Of a stretch of DNA of 64,000 nt, positions 43,204-51,918 are shown in pieces; position 1 is the stretch's first letter; the number at the start of each line of letters is the position of its first letter. The translations under genes and the position numbers were made by a program. The stretch covers positions 600,533-664,532 of the forward strand of contig CABIXV010000001.1 in assembly GCA_902362775.1 (NCBI GenBank), in the 5' to 3' direction. Source of the DNA: Clostridiales bacterium (GTDB taxonomy: Bacteria; Bacillota; Clostridia; Oscillospirales; Oscillospiraceae). The notes beneath the pieces were generated by a model. That model worked only from the letters and a program-made list of their open reading frames with translations. It made no database searches and was not told the origin of the DNA.

Positions 43204-44160
43204 TTATTTTAATGTCTGATTTCTAAGCTGTCCAGTGGGCAGTTCAGAAATCAGATCACTGGACTTTCCGGCCCGCAGCAGATAGCTGTCGGTTCCATGG
43301 TTCAGCAGTTGGACGAGCTGGCGGCTGACCTTCATAGCCTGATCCAAATCCACGCCGGTTTTAATCCCTATTTCATCGCACATGTGGACCACGTCTTCCG
43401 TAGCCACGTTGCCTGCTGCACCCGGCACAAAGGGGCAGCCGCCCACGCCTGCAAAAGCGGAATCGTACCGGGTGAAGCCCGCCTGCATTCCAGCCATGAT
43501 GTTCGCAATCCCCAGCCCCCGGGTATTGTGGAAGTGGAGCCACCAGGCTACCTGGGGATAGGTCTTTGCCATATCGGTACAGATTTGATATACCTGTGTG
43601 GGGTAAGCCTGACCAGAGGCGTCGGACAGGGAAATCTCCGTCACGCCCACGGCCAGATAGGCGTCCACAATTTCCTTTACGTCGGACAGAGGGATCTCCC
43701 GGTCCCAAGGGGAGCCGAAGGCCATAGAGATCGAGCCGGAGACCTCAATTCCCACAGACCTTGCCGCGTCCATACAGCCGTAGAAACCCTCCACTGTCTC
43801 CGCCGGAGTCCGATTTAGGTTGGCCAGATTGTGCGCTTTACTGGCGGAGACATTCAGCTTGACCTTTTTGCAACCGCAGGCGGCGGCCCGCTCCACACCT
43901 TTTAAATTAGCGACCAACGCGCGGTACTCCACACCTTCTTTGCGCTTCAAATTTTGAAATACCTCATCGGTATCTGCCATTTGTGGCACTGCCTTGGGGT
44001 GGACAAAAGAACCCACCTCGATTACCGGGAAGCCCGCCTTAGCCACCCCTTCGATCAACTCCACCTTCTCCTCCACAGTGAGGAGCTTTTTTTCATTCTG
44101 CAGGCCGTCCCGCGGACCGACCTCGCACAGAATCACATTTTGGACTAACTCCATGGACAT
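43204..44160 (-). CDS. HMG-CoA-lyase-like aldolase
   Basis: 318 residues. Catalytic motifs of the DRE-TIM HMGL family: CEVGPRDGLQNEKK near the N-terminus, the metal pair HFHNTRGLG near 230 and the C-terminal cysteine loop GVGGCPFVPGAAGN near 260. Family members cleave 3-hydroxy-3-methylglutaryl-CoA to acetyl-CoA and acetoacetate, or cleave similar 3-hydroxyacyl-CoA esters. The operon partners (acyl-CoA-forming aldehyde dehydrogenase, alcohol dehydrogenase, dicarboxylate-type carrier) suggest catabolism of an organic acid. The start at 44160 has AAGAGGTG upstream. Confidence 0.88.
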   Translation of the reverse strand: MSMELVQNVILCEVGPRDGLQNEKKLLTVEEKVELIEGVAKAGFPVIEVGSFVHPKAVPQMADTDEVFQNLKRKEGVEYRALVANLKGVERAAACGCKKVKLNVSASKAHNLANLNRTPAETVEGFYGCMDAARSVGIEVSGSISMAFGSPWDREIPLSDVKEIVDAYLAVGVTEISLSDASGQAYPTQVYQICTDMAKTYPQVAWWLHFHNTRGLGIANIMAGMQAGFTRYDSAFAGVGGCPFVPGAAGNVATEDVVHMCDEIGIKTGVDLDQAMKVSRQLVQLLNHGTDSYLLRAGKSSDLISELPTGQLRNQTLK

Positions 44161-44238
44161 GATACAGACACCTCTTACGATCAAAAATAGTGCCGCAGCG
44201 GAACGGTTTTCATACTATTCCACCACGGCAGAAACATG

Positions 44239-45573
44239 TTACTCCTTCTTCCGGAAGAAAACTATTCCGATGACAAGAGGGACCACCATAAAGGCAAAAC
44301 CAAGCCAGATGGGGAGAAAAATGCCGATGGATACGGCGAACAGGGGAAGCAGGGCCGGCATAGAACCATAAACCGGAGCCCACAGGGAGTTGCCGATGGC
44401 CAGGGTATCAGCGGCATCTGTCTTTCCGTCCGGGTCCACGCATCGAATAAGCGCCAGACCAGTTGGGACAGATCCTGTGGCGGCACCGAAGGAGCCGACA
44501 CACTTTTCAAACCAGTTGGAACGGTGCCACATCTTGCACAGGATCAGACAGAACGCAGCAGTAAGCACAACAATCACGGCGCTTAAGGCTAGAATAGGGA
44601 CGATGAGGACGGAAACCAGTTCCAGGTCCATGGTAGCTACAGCGGACACAATGGTAATCTCCAGTCCAAGGCCAGAAATAGAATTGATAGTTTTGCGGTC
44701 CACAAAGCCCTTCAGACGAGTGCGTTTAATCACATTCCACACTAGCATACCGGCCAGGATGCCATTAATCAGGGAGGGAAGTTTGGAAAGGGCGCCCAGA
44801 TAGGGAACTCCAGCTACGGCACTCTTGAACAGGTCCATAAACCAGTTACCGAAGGCCATGCAGGACAAGACAATAGCCAGCTGGAGCGCAAAGTTGTCAA
44901 TACCGGTGCTTGGGACCTTAGCTATGCCGATTGGGGTCTGCTGATCCTTGCCCAATAGTCCGCCAAAAAAACTGGGATTGTTCTTAAAATCGTTGGAGGC
45001 CTGGGTTGCCCAACCTCTGCGCACACCGATATTGATTATAACCATACCCACCACGAAACATGAAACTACACCCAAGGTCGACATGATCATGCCCACAGAG
45101 GTATTGCCGATAATCCCATATTCCTCCCAGGCGGCGCCGGCGCTGGCCGCAGTTCCGTGTCCACCCCAGAAGGAGAACACAGCTTCGGAGCCCCATCCAA
45201 ACGGTAAGGCAGACCAGCCCTTCTCCATTAGGGCTCCCAGGCCGCAGCCCAGGAACATTTGCATACCATAAATAGACACCATGATACACAGATGAGTAAA
45301 GTAGGCGTTGGCTTTGGACTTATCCATATCCACGCCGATGACTGAGCAGGTAAGTACCAAAGTAATCATTACCGAGGCCATGGAACTAAAGGATTCTGGA
45401 ATGGACACTAGGCCCAATACCTGCGGACCAACAATCAGCGCAATTACACCGCCAATGATGGAGGCTGGAATATAAATGCGCTGGAGGGGCTTGAAGATCT
45501 CACGAATCACAAAGCCGATTAAAAGAAAGGCAAACAGTACTATCAAATCATTAAATAAGCTGCTGAATGTCAT
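44239..45573 (-). CDS. GltS-family sodium:glutamate/dicarboxylate symporter
   Basis: 444 residues, about ten to twelve helices. Features include the glycine-rich GGHGTAASAGAAWEEYG and the C-terminal GAATGSVPTGLALIRCVDPD, the two related re-entrant motifs of the ESS/GltS family. It brings glutamate or a similar acid into the cell with Na+. Third gene of the catabolic operon, with 78-79-base gaps on each side. Confidence 0.88.
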   Translation of the reverse strand: MTFSSLFNDLIVLFAFLLIGFVIREIFKPLQRIYIPASIIGGVIALIVGPQVLGLVSIPESFSSMASVMITLVLTCSVIGVDMDKSKANAYFTHLCIMVSIYGMQMFLGCGLGALMEKGWSALPFGWGSEAVFSFWGGHGTAASAGAAWEEYGIIGNTSVGMIMSTLGVVSCFVVGMVIINIGVRRGWATQASNDFKNNPSFFGGLLGKDQQTPIGIAKVPSTGIDNFALQLAIVLSCMAFGNWFMDLFKSAVAGVPYLGALSKLPSLINGILAGMLVWNVIKRTRLKGFVDRKTINSISGLGLEITIVSAVATMDLELVSVLIVPILALSAVIVVLTAAFCLILCKMWHRSNWFEKCVGSFGAATGSVPTGLALIRCVDPDGKTDAADTLAIGNSLWAPVYGSMPALLPLFAVSIGIFLPIWLGFAFMVVPLVIGIVFFRKKE

Positions 45574-45652
45574 AATATATAATTCCTTCCCTATTAGTAT
45601 AGGAAGTATCCTATATTTTTCCTATGTTCCTGCATAAAAGGGGGACAGGGGC

Positions 45653-46807
45653 TCAGTGCTTCTTTTTCAAAAGGCTGTTGGTATAGATGCGCAGGACCTC
45701 CTCCTTGCCCGCCGACTCTGGGTGACGGGCAAACCGGTGCTTCTGCTGGAAAAACTCTTCGGCATAAGACTTGATTTCCTCCAAAGTAGGTGTGATATCA
45801 TCCTTCAGCAGGAGCATACGGTCGATAAAGTCAGAAAAATCATCCACATCCCGAAAGCCGCACAGATGGACAGCTCGCTCCACGCGGGCTATATTTACCG
45901 GATCTTTAAAAATTTTCAAGTACTCTCCAATGAGCAGGCCGCATGCCAACCCATGGGGGATGTGCTTGCTCTGAGTCAAAGCGTAGCTCATTCCGTGAGG
46001 CAAACAGGTCCCGGTCTGGGTATTCGCAATGCCGCCAATGAGAGAAACCATCATGTGCTTTTCCCGAACTTCATAGGGGTAAGGGGTCACGCTCTCAGCC
46101 AGATCTGGGTTTCCCAAGACCTGCCGCATGGTGTCCACGCACTGAGAGAAATATGAAAAGCCAATCTCGCAGATGGACCTGGAAAGGTCACTGGCCGCCG
46201 TGGAGATATAAGACTCCAAGCAGTGGCACAGCGCATCGATGGAGGTAGCGCAACTCAGGCGCAATGGCATCTCCATAAGATAGCCCGCATCCAACAGGGC
46301 ATACCGTGGGAAAATGCGAGGGGCGATGGCCTGCTTGGTATTCTGGGATGTCCTGGTAAGGACTGAGAAATGGGTTACCTCCGCTCCGGTCCCTGCCGTG
46401 GTAGGAATACCAATAATAGGAAGAGACTGGAGCCCGCTGTCATCAAATAGTTGTTCCGCCCGCTTACCCGGGTTTGCCAGCAGTACTCCGATGGCCTTGG
46501 CGGCATCGATGGGAGATCCGCCGCCAATCCCAATGATAAAATCCGGGGCAAAATCTTGGACAGAGGCGACGGCCCGTTCCACCGTTTCAGTGGATGGATT
46601 CTCCTCAATCCCTGTTTCCACCACATACGGGATGGAGAACTCCTCCAGAATCTCTTTTACATCCTCCAGAGCGTAATGACGCCCCGGAATAGTATAAGTG
46701 ATGATATAGGCCCGTCTACCAAGTTGGCTAAAGAGCATCTTCTTTTTTTTCGCAATCCCTTTTCCAAAAAAAACCTCAGTGGGCATATAATAGCGAAAGG
46801 TGTCCAT
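45653..46807 (-). CDS. Iron-containing alcohol dehydrogenase
   Basis: 384 residues. Group III ADH pattern: FFGKGIAKK, the NAD loop GIGGGSPIDAAKAIGVLLA near 95, PTTAGTGAEVTHFSV, and metal ligands in DALCHCLES, LPHGMSYAL and IPHGLACG. It would reduce an aldehyde to an alcohol or oxidise the alcohol, working next to the CoA-acylating aldehyde dehydrogenase encoded just upstream. Confidence 0.92.
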   Translation of the reverse strand: MDTFRYYMPTEVFFGKGIAKKKKMLFSQLGRRAYIITYTIPGRHYALEDVKEILEEFSIPYVVETGIEENPSTETVERAVASVQDFAPDFIIGIGGGSPIDAAKAIGVLLANPGKRAEQLFDDSGLQSLPIIGIPTTAGTGAEVTHFSVLTRTSQNTKQAIAPRIFPRYALLDAGYLMEMPLRLSCATSIDALCHCLESYISTAASDLSRSICEIGFSYFSQCVDTMRQVLGNPDLAESVTPYPYEVREKHMMVSLIGGIANTQTGTCLPHGMSYALTQSKHIPHGLACGLLIGEYLKIFKDPVNIARVERAVHLCGFRDVDDFSDFIDRMLLLKDDITPTLEEIKSYAEEFFQQKHRFARHPESAGKEEVLRIYTNSLLKKKH

Positions 46808-46937
46808 AACGCATCATACCTCCCAATAACAACAGTATATCCTGTGGTAGGTCCGTCCGTTCCTTCCCTCCTATCCTTGAAATCGGGGATAGACGGTCCG
46901 ACTTGAAGAAAATGTGATTTGTTTGGCTAAGGAAAAA

Positions 46938-48374
46938 TCACTCCTCATCCATGCCATCTTTATAAAATTTACCGAACAGCTCCTGAAGAGAGGGCATATC
47001 CTCGGGGATAGGACGGGCCACCCAAGTGGTATTCATATAGTGTTTCAGGGCAATGTTCTCGGAAACGATGTTGCCGCCCCAGGTCCCGCAGCCCATGGAG
47101 GACGTGGGAGGCATACCGTTGGTGGCGGATCCGGCATTACCTTTGTTATTGGGCTGGCGCACCATGATGCGGGAGACAGGGGCCGCCTTGCCCAGACGGT
47201 CAATGTGGCCGTCATCCCAAGAGTAAATACCGCAGGAGTGGCCCTTGCCGCCTACTTCGAAGATGGCCCGCATCATGTCCAGGGCATTTTCAAACTCTCC
47301 CTCATACTTGAACAAAGCCAGCAGAGTGGTCAGCTTCTCAGAGGAGAAGAAGTATTCTTTGCCAATCTGATCAATACCACCACCCGTGACCATAATAAAT
47401 TTCCGGTCCTCGGGGATCTCAAACCCGGCAGCCTCAGCCAGCTTCTGAGGGCTGATGGCCACAGTGCCGGGAAGTCGGTGCCCCATCTCGTCCCACATGA
47501 CACTCTTGAGCTTCTCCGCCTCTTCTTCGTTAGCTAGATAGCCGCCCTCGGCCTTAAGTGCGTCTACCATTTTGTCATAGATAGATTCGTGGATGACCAG
47601 GTTTCCGTCACAGGAACAACCGGAACCGAAATCAGAGGTCTTGGAGATGCGGGTGTTCTGCGCTGCCTCACGCTGGCGCTCAGGAGTATCAGCAGTATTA
47701 TCGATAATCACAGTAGCATTGCCCGCACCGGATCCATAGGCGGGCGTGCCGGAGGAGTAAGCGGACTTGACCATGGGCCGGCCACCGGTGGCGATAACCA
47801 AATCGCAGCGTTTCATCAGCTCCTGAGTCAGAGCGATAGAGGGCTGCTGAATACCCTGGATGATGTCGGCAGGGGCGCCCTCACGGAGCAGGACTTCACG
47901 AATGATGTCAATGCACTTGTTGGTCACCACTTTGGCCCGTGGATGAGGGCTGCAGATGATAACGTCTCGTGCCTTGATAGCGTAGATTACCTGGCCGGCA
48001 GGTGTCAGACAAGGATTGGTAGTAGGTACCAGAGAGGCAATTACCCCCACTGGCTTGGCATATTTGACCAGCCCCTTCTCCGGGATTTCTTCAATAGCGC
48101 CGACGCTTTTGCTCCGCATACAGTCGCGCAGAATCAGCTTCAGCTTGTTGCGTTTGTTGCGCTTCGTCACCTTATCGCCCAAGTTGGTCTCATCCACGGC
48201 CTCATCGCTGAGCTGCGCCCAGACCTTCAGATCATAAAGAGCCGCCGCAACTGCCTGGCACAGGTGATCTACTCTGTCCTGATCGTAAGTCTCAATGATT
48301 GCCGCAGCCTTACGGGCTCTGGCAACCATTTCTTCCAACATTTCAATCTGTTCTGTAGTGATCTCTTTTGCCAT
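46938..48374 (-). CDS. CoA-acylating aldehyde dehydrogenase
   Basis: 478 residues. Similar in layout to AdhE N-domain, SucD and sulfoacetaldehyde dehydrogenases: AKPVGVIASLVPTTNP near 99, the ATGGRPMVKSAYSSGTPAYG loop near 200, the catalytic-Cys region SDFGSGCSCDG near 250 and the late PTSSMGCGTWGGNIVSEN. It interconverts an aldehyde and its acyl-CoA with NAD(P). The exact aldehyde (acetaldehyde, succinate semialdehyde, sulfoacetaldehyde) cannot be decided here. First gene of the operon; start ATG at 48374 with AAAGGAGTGTTGAATACT upstream. Confidence 0.9.
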   Translation of the reverse strand: MAKEITTEQIEMLEEMVARARKAAAIIETYDQDRVDHLCQAVAAALYDLKVWAQLSDEAVDETNLGDKVTKRNKRNKLKLILRDCMRSKSVGAIEEIPEKGLVKYAKPVGVIASLVPTTNPCLTPAGQVIYAIKARDVIICSPHPRAKVVTNKCIDIIREVLLREGAPADIIQGIQQPSIALTQELMKRCDLVIATGGRPMVKSAYSSGTPAYGSGAGNATVIIDNTADTPERQREAAQNTRISKTSDFGSGCSCDGNLVIHESIYDKMVDALKAEGGYLANEEEAEKLKSVMWDEMGHRLPGTVAISPQKLAEAAGFEIPEDRKFIMVTGGGIDQIGKEYFFSSEKLTTLLALFKYEGEFENALDMMRAIFEVGGKGHSCGIYSWDDGHIDRLGKAAPVSRIMVRQPNNKGNAGSATNGMPPTSSMGCGTWGGNIVSENIALKHYMNTTWVARPIPEDMPSLQELFGKFYKDGMDEE

Positions 48375-48480
48375 AGTATTCAACACTCCTTTGATAATTT
48401 TGCTGTAAATAGCTCTTTTATCTAACCTAAATTTAACATTTAGCACAACCTTATGTCTAATACTTGTTTTGAATTGGATT

Positions 48481-48498
48481 TATAGAGAAAAATCTATA
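48481..48498. promoter_or_regulatory. Candidate LysR operator
   Basis: TATAGA-GAAAAA-TCTATA, a perfect six-base inverted repeat with a six-base spacer, midway between the divergent aldehyde dehydrogenase and LysR genes. Confidence 0.55.
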
Positions 48499-48571
48499 AT
48501 TATTTCACCTCTGCCTGTCAGGAGCAGTCCCAACACCAGTGATCTTTAACTACTCTTTGCCTGATCCAAGC

Positions 48572-48600
48572 TTGACAATTTCCCATCTATCCAATATTCT
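48572..48600 (+). promoter_or_regulatory. Promoter of the second LysR gene
   Basis: Perfect TTGACA (48572-48577), 17-bp spacer, TATTCT (48595-48600). Confidence 0.6.
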
Positions 48601-48641
48601 TTATGTATTAATAGATTCTTTTTATAGAAAGGTGGGTTACT

Positions 48642-49532
48642 ATGACGCTGCTCCAGCTGCAATATTTTCAGGTTTTGTCACACAACCTGCACTATACACG
48701 CACTGCTGAGCAGTTGTGTATTTCTCAGCCCAGCTTGAGTTACGCCATCAATGAGTTGGAGAAGGAATTGGGGGTCAAGCTGTTCCAGAAGGAAAACCGG
48801 AAGGTTACTCAGACAGTCTATGGACAGCAGTTTCTTCCCTATGTGGAGCAAGCTCTTACTCTTCTGCAGGACGGTTCTAATGTGCTGCGGCAGATGGCCA
48901 ACAACGCCCCCCAGATTGTCCGATTAGGATATTTTCACAGCGTTTCCGCCTCCATGATCCCCGCTCTGGTGGACGGATTTTATCAGCAGGAGGAAAACCG
49001 CCAGATTCGCTTTCATTTTACAGAAAGCGCTTCCTATGATATCCTGAACCAGATCCGTTCTGGCGCACTGGATCTGGGATTCAGCCTTCATCAGGCCGAG
49101 TGGGCGGAGTCGGTAGGGGTTATCCGTCAGCCACTTTATCTGGCAGTCCCCGCCAACCATCCTCTGTCCGGCCACAGTTTTGTTTCCTTTGATGATTTTG
49201 CTCACGAGCCGCAGATTATGCTGGAACACAGCAGCAACCTGCGGTCCAATATGGATCAGGTCTTTTCTCAGCATGGGATCATTCCTAATATTGTGTTTGA
49301 AGTGCGGGAGTGCAATGCCGCGTTGCAGTATGTCGGGTTGGGATTTGGCGTGTCCGTATTGCCGCAGGTACCGGCCATGGATACGGATAAGGTCTATATC
49401 GTTCCTATTTCCGATCAGGAGAAGGAGTTCGTGCGTACCATTTACCTTACCTATCCTAAGATCCATCCCATCTCTCCTGCCGCCCAGAAGGTGCGCGATT
49501 ATATCATTCAAAATTGCGCGCTCAACACTTGA
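48642..49532 (+). CDS. LysR-family regulator of the aldehyde/alcohol operon
   Basis: 296 residues. HTH at the N-terminus (FQVLSHNLHYTRTAEQLCIS, then LSYAINELEKELGVKLF) and the effector domain IVRLGYFHSVSASMIPALVD onward. Resembles CynR/CysL-type members. The ATG follows AAAGGTGGGTTACT. It is divergent from the aldehyde dehydrogenase operon and faces a TATAGA/TCTATA palindrome, so it is the likely local regulator responding to the pathway substrate. Confidence 0.92.
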   Translation: MTLLQLQYFQVLSHNLHYTRTAEQLCISQPSLSYAINELEKELGVKLFQKENRKVTQTVYGQQFLPYVEQALTLLQDGSNVLRQMANNAPQIVRLGYFHSVSASMIPALVDGFYQQEENRQIRFHFTESASYDILNQIRSGALDLGFSLHQAEWAESVGVIRQPLYLAVPANHPLSGHSFVSFDDFAHEPQIMLEHSSNLRSNMDQVFSQHGIIPNIVFEVRECNAALQYVGLGFGVSVLPQVPAMDTDKVYIVPISDQEKEFVRTIYLTYPKIHPISPAAQKVRDYIIQNCALNT

Positions 49533-49616
49533 TATTCTGACCCCTATGCCGCCTGCGGGCAGATTTTTTCGACGAGTCACGGAAAGATGGCGCTCTCCAT
49601 CTCCGTCTGAGGAAAA

Positions 49617-49653
49617 AGAGGACTTTCGGCAATGTTGCCGAAAGTCCTCTTTC
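49617..49653 (+). terminator. Intrinsic terminator of the LysR gene
   Basis: Sixteen-base arms AGAGGACTTTCGGCAA and TTGCCGAAAGTCCTCT, two-base loop, then TTCTG. Confidence 0.8.
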
Positions 49654-50290
49654 TGTATTAAGGTTTATTAAATGTTCAGAAGGAGGATCCATTTGCAAAT
49701 CGAATCATCTTGAACGCAAAACGTCAACGCAGGAATCCAACTCACTGAGGCACAAATGTCCCACAACAGAGTCATCCGGGTAGCGTCTGCGTTTCCACCT
49801 AGGCCCACAAAGCTCCGAAGGGCAAGCTGAAAACCTGTATTCCAAAAGAAAATACTGGAGCAGTACGCCGCTGAACGCTACTTACCCAATCCGAAGTTCT
49901 GTGTGGATGATGGATACTCCAGATTCGTTTAACCGCCTGGGCTGAAACCCACTGAACATTGGGGAAAGGTCTCCCTATTCGGCGTCCGATACACCGCCAT
50001 TCATGACAATGTGGATACGGACAGACGCAAGGACTGCACGGCCCATCACATCCGGTCGTGTATATCCTGGATAAGATAAGTGCCAGATGAGACACAAAGC
50101 ATAGCAGAACCCGCATAGACGGAAAAACCTTGTAGATACTTCTGATGTAATATCTGTCGGGGCTCCAGATACCTAAGAAGTTATCCCAACTAAGGGAGTC
50201 CCAACAGTCACGCGGCATTTTAATGGAAAAATTTTTCTTAGCGTGAAACAAAACCCTTCTATTTTCGTCTAATAAAGTAGAGGGTATTCC
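49654..50290. other. Relic mobile-element region
   Basis: Apart from the recombinase fragment, this stretch has no open frame with a ribosome site. Its base composition is lower in GC than its neighbours. No terminal repeats were recognised by eye. Confidence 0.5.
49837..50079 (+). pseudogene. Decayed site-specific serine recombinase fragment
   Basis: One reading frame gives VFQKKILEQYAAERYLPNPK, then FCVDDGYSRFV, a stop, PPGLKP, and later FGVRYTAIHDNVDTDRRKD. These match, in order, the QKKILxxYAxExGLPNPxFFxDDGYSGxxFxRPG and VRYIAINDxVDTxRxxD blocks of the resolvase domain of Tn-type large serine recombinases. About 35 residues in between are missing, and a further frameshifted match to ARDTSKK-type sequence follows near 50081. 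No intact start or C-terminal domain. It marks an old integrated element. Confidence 0.75.
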
Positions 50291-50311
50291 TGCGTAGAGG
50301 AGGAAAGAACA

Positions 50312-50692
50312 TTGAAAAGGGCGCTGAAAGGTTTGCTGGCTTCCCTGCTGGTACTGGCCTGTCTGGGGATTGCCGCGGTTGGCGTTTTGCAGGCCACAGG
50401 TTGGAACCTGATATGGGGTCAGTATCTCCAAGCTGGTGACGGTTCTCATATTATGATTGACCGGCACGGTGATCCCATCATTTTGGGAGACCGCTCTAGA
50501 ACCGGGAACCTGTTCCATGGATTAAGGGATGGAGACACGGTACTATTCCTCTGTTCTGACATTCAGGAGAGCTATCCTGCCCGCTCACGGGCCTATTGGT
50601 GCTTCCGCCTGGAGCGTGGCACTGCCTCCAATCTCCCAGTGGATACGCTGGGCCAGCTGAAGGAACTGGGCTGGCTGCCAGCTACATTTTAA
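50312..50692 (+). CDS. Hypothetical exported or membrane-anchored protein
   Basis: 126 residues. An N-terminal signal-like helix (LKGLLASLLVLACLGIAAVG) and a small extracytoplasmic domain that resembles an OB or SH3-like barrel (ILGDRSRTGNLFHGLRDGDT). No family recognised, though short exported proteins with a D-G-D-x-V stretch like DUF-type 'hypothetical' barrels are common. TTG start with GGAGGAAAGAACA upstream. Ends in a shared terminator. Confidence 0.55.
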   Translation: MKRALKGLLASLLVLACLGIAAVGVLQATGWNLIWGQYLQAGDGSHIMIDRHGDPIILGDRSRTGNLFHGLRDGDTVLFLCSDIQESYPARSRAYWCFRLERGTASNLPVDTLGQLKELGWLPATF

Positions 50693-50733
50693 AAAAAGAG
50701 GGCAGGCCCCGGTGGGGCCTGCCCTCTTTTTTT
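50691..50733. terminator. Strong bidirectional terminator
   Basis: Twenty-base arms (AAAAAAAGAGGGCAGGCCCC and its complement) with a three-base loop, between two convergent genes. Confidence 0.92.
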
Positions 50734-50737
50734 GCCA

Positions 50738-51796
50738 TCACTGAGGCAATACCAGGTCTCCCTCGCGGATCCAGCCGATCTTCCGCAGCATCTCACAGAA
50801 GAACCAGGACAGGACGGCAGGGAGAATAAAGCAGATCAGAGCCATACCCAGCCAGTCAAAGGGGGTGATGGCCGCCTTAACTCCGAGAGCCACATCGTTG
50901 ACCCAGCCCGACCATACGCCGATCTGTCCCACGAAACCGCAGGTCCCCATGCCAGAGGCCACGCCGCCAGCGGGGTCGTTCATCTGGAGGTGAAATACAC
51001 AGGTGGCGATGGGGCCGGTGATGGCGGAGGCCAGCGTGGGGGGAATCCAGATTCGGGGATTCTTCACGATGTTGGGCATCTGGAGCATAGAGGTACCGAT
51101 GCCCTGGCTGATCAAACCGCCCCAGCGGTTCTCTTTAAAGGACATGACGGCAAAGCCCACCATCTGGGCACAGCAGCCGGCCACTGCCGCGCCTCCGGCC
51201 AGGCCGGTGAGGGTAAAGGCGGCGCAAATAGCGGCGGAAGAGATGGGCAGAGTGAGGGCAATCCCCACCAGTACGGCTACGACAATCCCCATCCAGAAGG
51301 GCTGGAGAACAGTAGCGTCCTGGATGAGTTGACCAAAAGCTTTGGCCGCGGCGCCGATGGGCGGGGCGATGAGCAGGGACAGGCCCGCGCCTATGAATAC
51401 GGTGACGGCGGGGGTGACCAGGATATCCACCTTGGTTTCTTTGGATACCATTTTGCCAATCTCAGCGGCGATGATGGCAATGAACAGAACAGCCAGGGGG
51501 CCGCCCGCGCCACCCAGTTTGTTGGCAGACCAGCCCACAGCAGTCAGGGAAAAGAGGACCATCGGATCGGCTTTCAGGGCGTAACCGATGGCCACCGCCA
51601 TAGCGGGACCGGACATATCAAAGGCAAACTGTCCCACATCCACCAAAAAGGAGAGGGACAACTGCTGGCCCAGGGTCTTGATAATGGTGCCGATGAGCAG
51701 GGAGCAGAACAGGCCCTGGGCCATGGCCCCCAGGGCGTCGATACCGTACCGTTTGGCGGATATCTCGATGTTTTTCCGTTTTAGAAACTCTCTCAT
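50738..51796 (-). CDS. PTS-IIC-like transporter (PF13303 type), candidate niacin-regulated carrier
   Basis: 352 residues with nine or ten hydrophobic segments; the N-terminus MREFLKRKNIEISAKRYGID followed by ALGAMAQGLFCSLLIGTI is characteristic of PF13303 (PTS_EIIC_2). There are no IIA or IIB domains and no PTS genes beside it, so PTS-driven sugar uptake is doubtful. The promoter is followed at once by a 30-bp palindrome containing GTGTCTTGACAC, the core I remember for NiaR operators, and niaR itself lies 1.8 kb away. Members of this family have been predicted elsewhere to be nicotinate-regulated transporters. The likely role is uptake of niacin or a related pyridine. The ATG at 51796 has GGGAAAGGCG upstream. 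Confidence 0.75.
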   Translation of the reverse strand: MREFLKRKNIEISAKRYGIDALGAMAQGLFCSLLIGTIIKTLGQQLSLSFLVDVGQFAFDMSGPAMAVAIGYALKADPMVLFSLTAVGWSANKLGGAGGPLAVLFIAIIAAEIGKMVSKETKVDILVTPAVTVFIGAGLSLLIAPPIGAAAKAFGQLIQDATVLQPFWMGIVVAVLVGIALTLPISSAAICAAFTLTGLAGGAAVAGCCAQMVGFAVMSFKENRWGGLISQGIGTSMLQMPNIVKNPRIWIPPTLASAITGPIATCVFHLQMNDPAGGVASGMGTCGFVGQIGVWSGWVNDVALGVKAAITPFDWLGMALICFILPAVLSWFFCEMLRKIGWIREGDLVLPQ

Positions 51797-51829
51797 TCGT
51801 AACGCGCCTTTCCCACACAAAATAAAAAA

Positions 51830-51859
51830 GCTGTACAGGTGTCAAGACACCTGTACAGC
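51830..51859. promoter_or_regulatory. NiaR-like operator that can also form a terminator
   Basis: Fourteen-base arms GCTGTACAGGTGTC and GACACCTGTACAGC separated by AA. It begins two bases after the -10 box, so it covers the start site. On the minus strand it is followed by TTTTTTATTTT, so the first RNA made could also fold into an intrinsic terminator. Confidence 0.7.
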
Positions 51860-51861
51860 CC

Positions 51862-51889
51862 ATTATAGCGCGTGAACTCAGTTTGTCAA
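51862..51889 (-). promoter_or_regulatory. Consensus promoter of the PTS-IIC-like gene
   Basis: Minus strand perfect TTGACA (51889-51884), 16-bp spacer, perfect TATAAT (51867-51862). Confidence 0.9.
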
Positions 51890-51918
51890 GAAAATTCCTT
51901 CGGCTGGGGATCCAGGCT

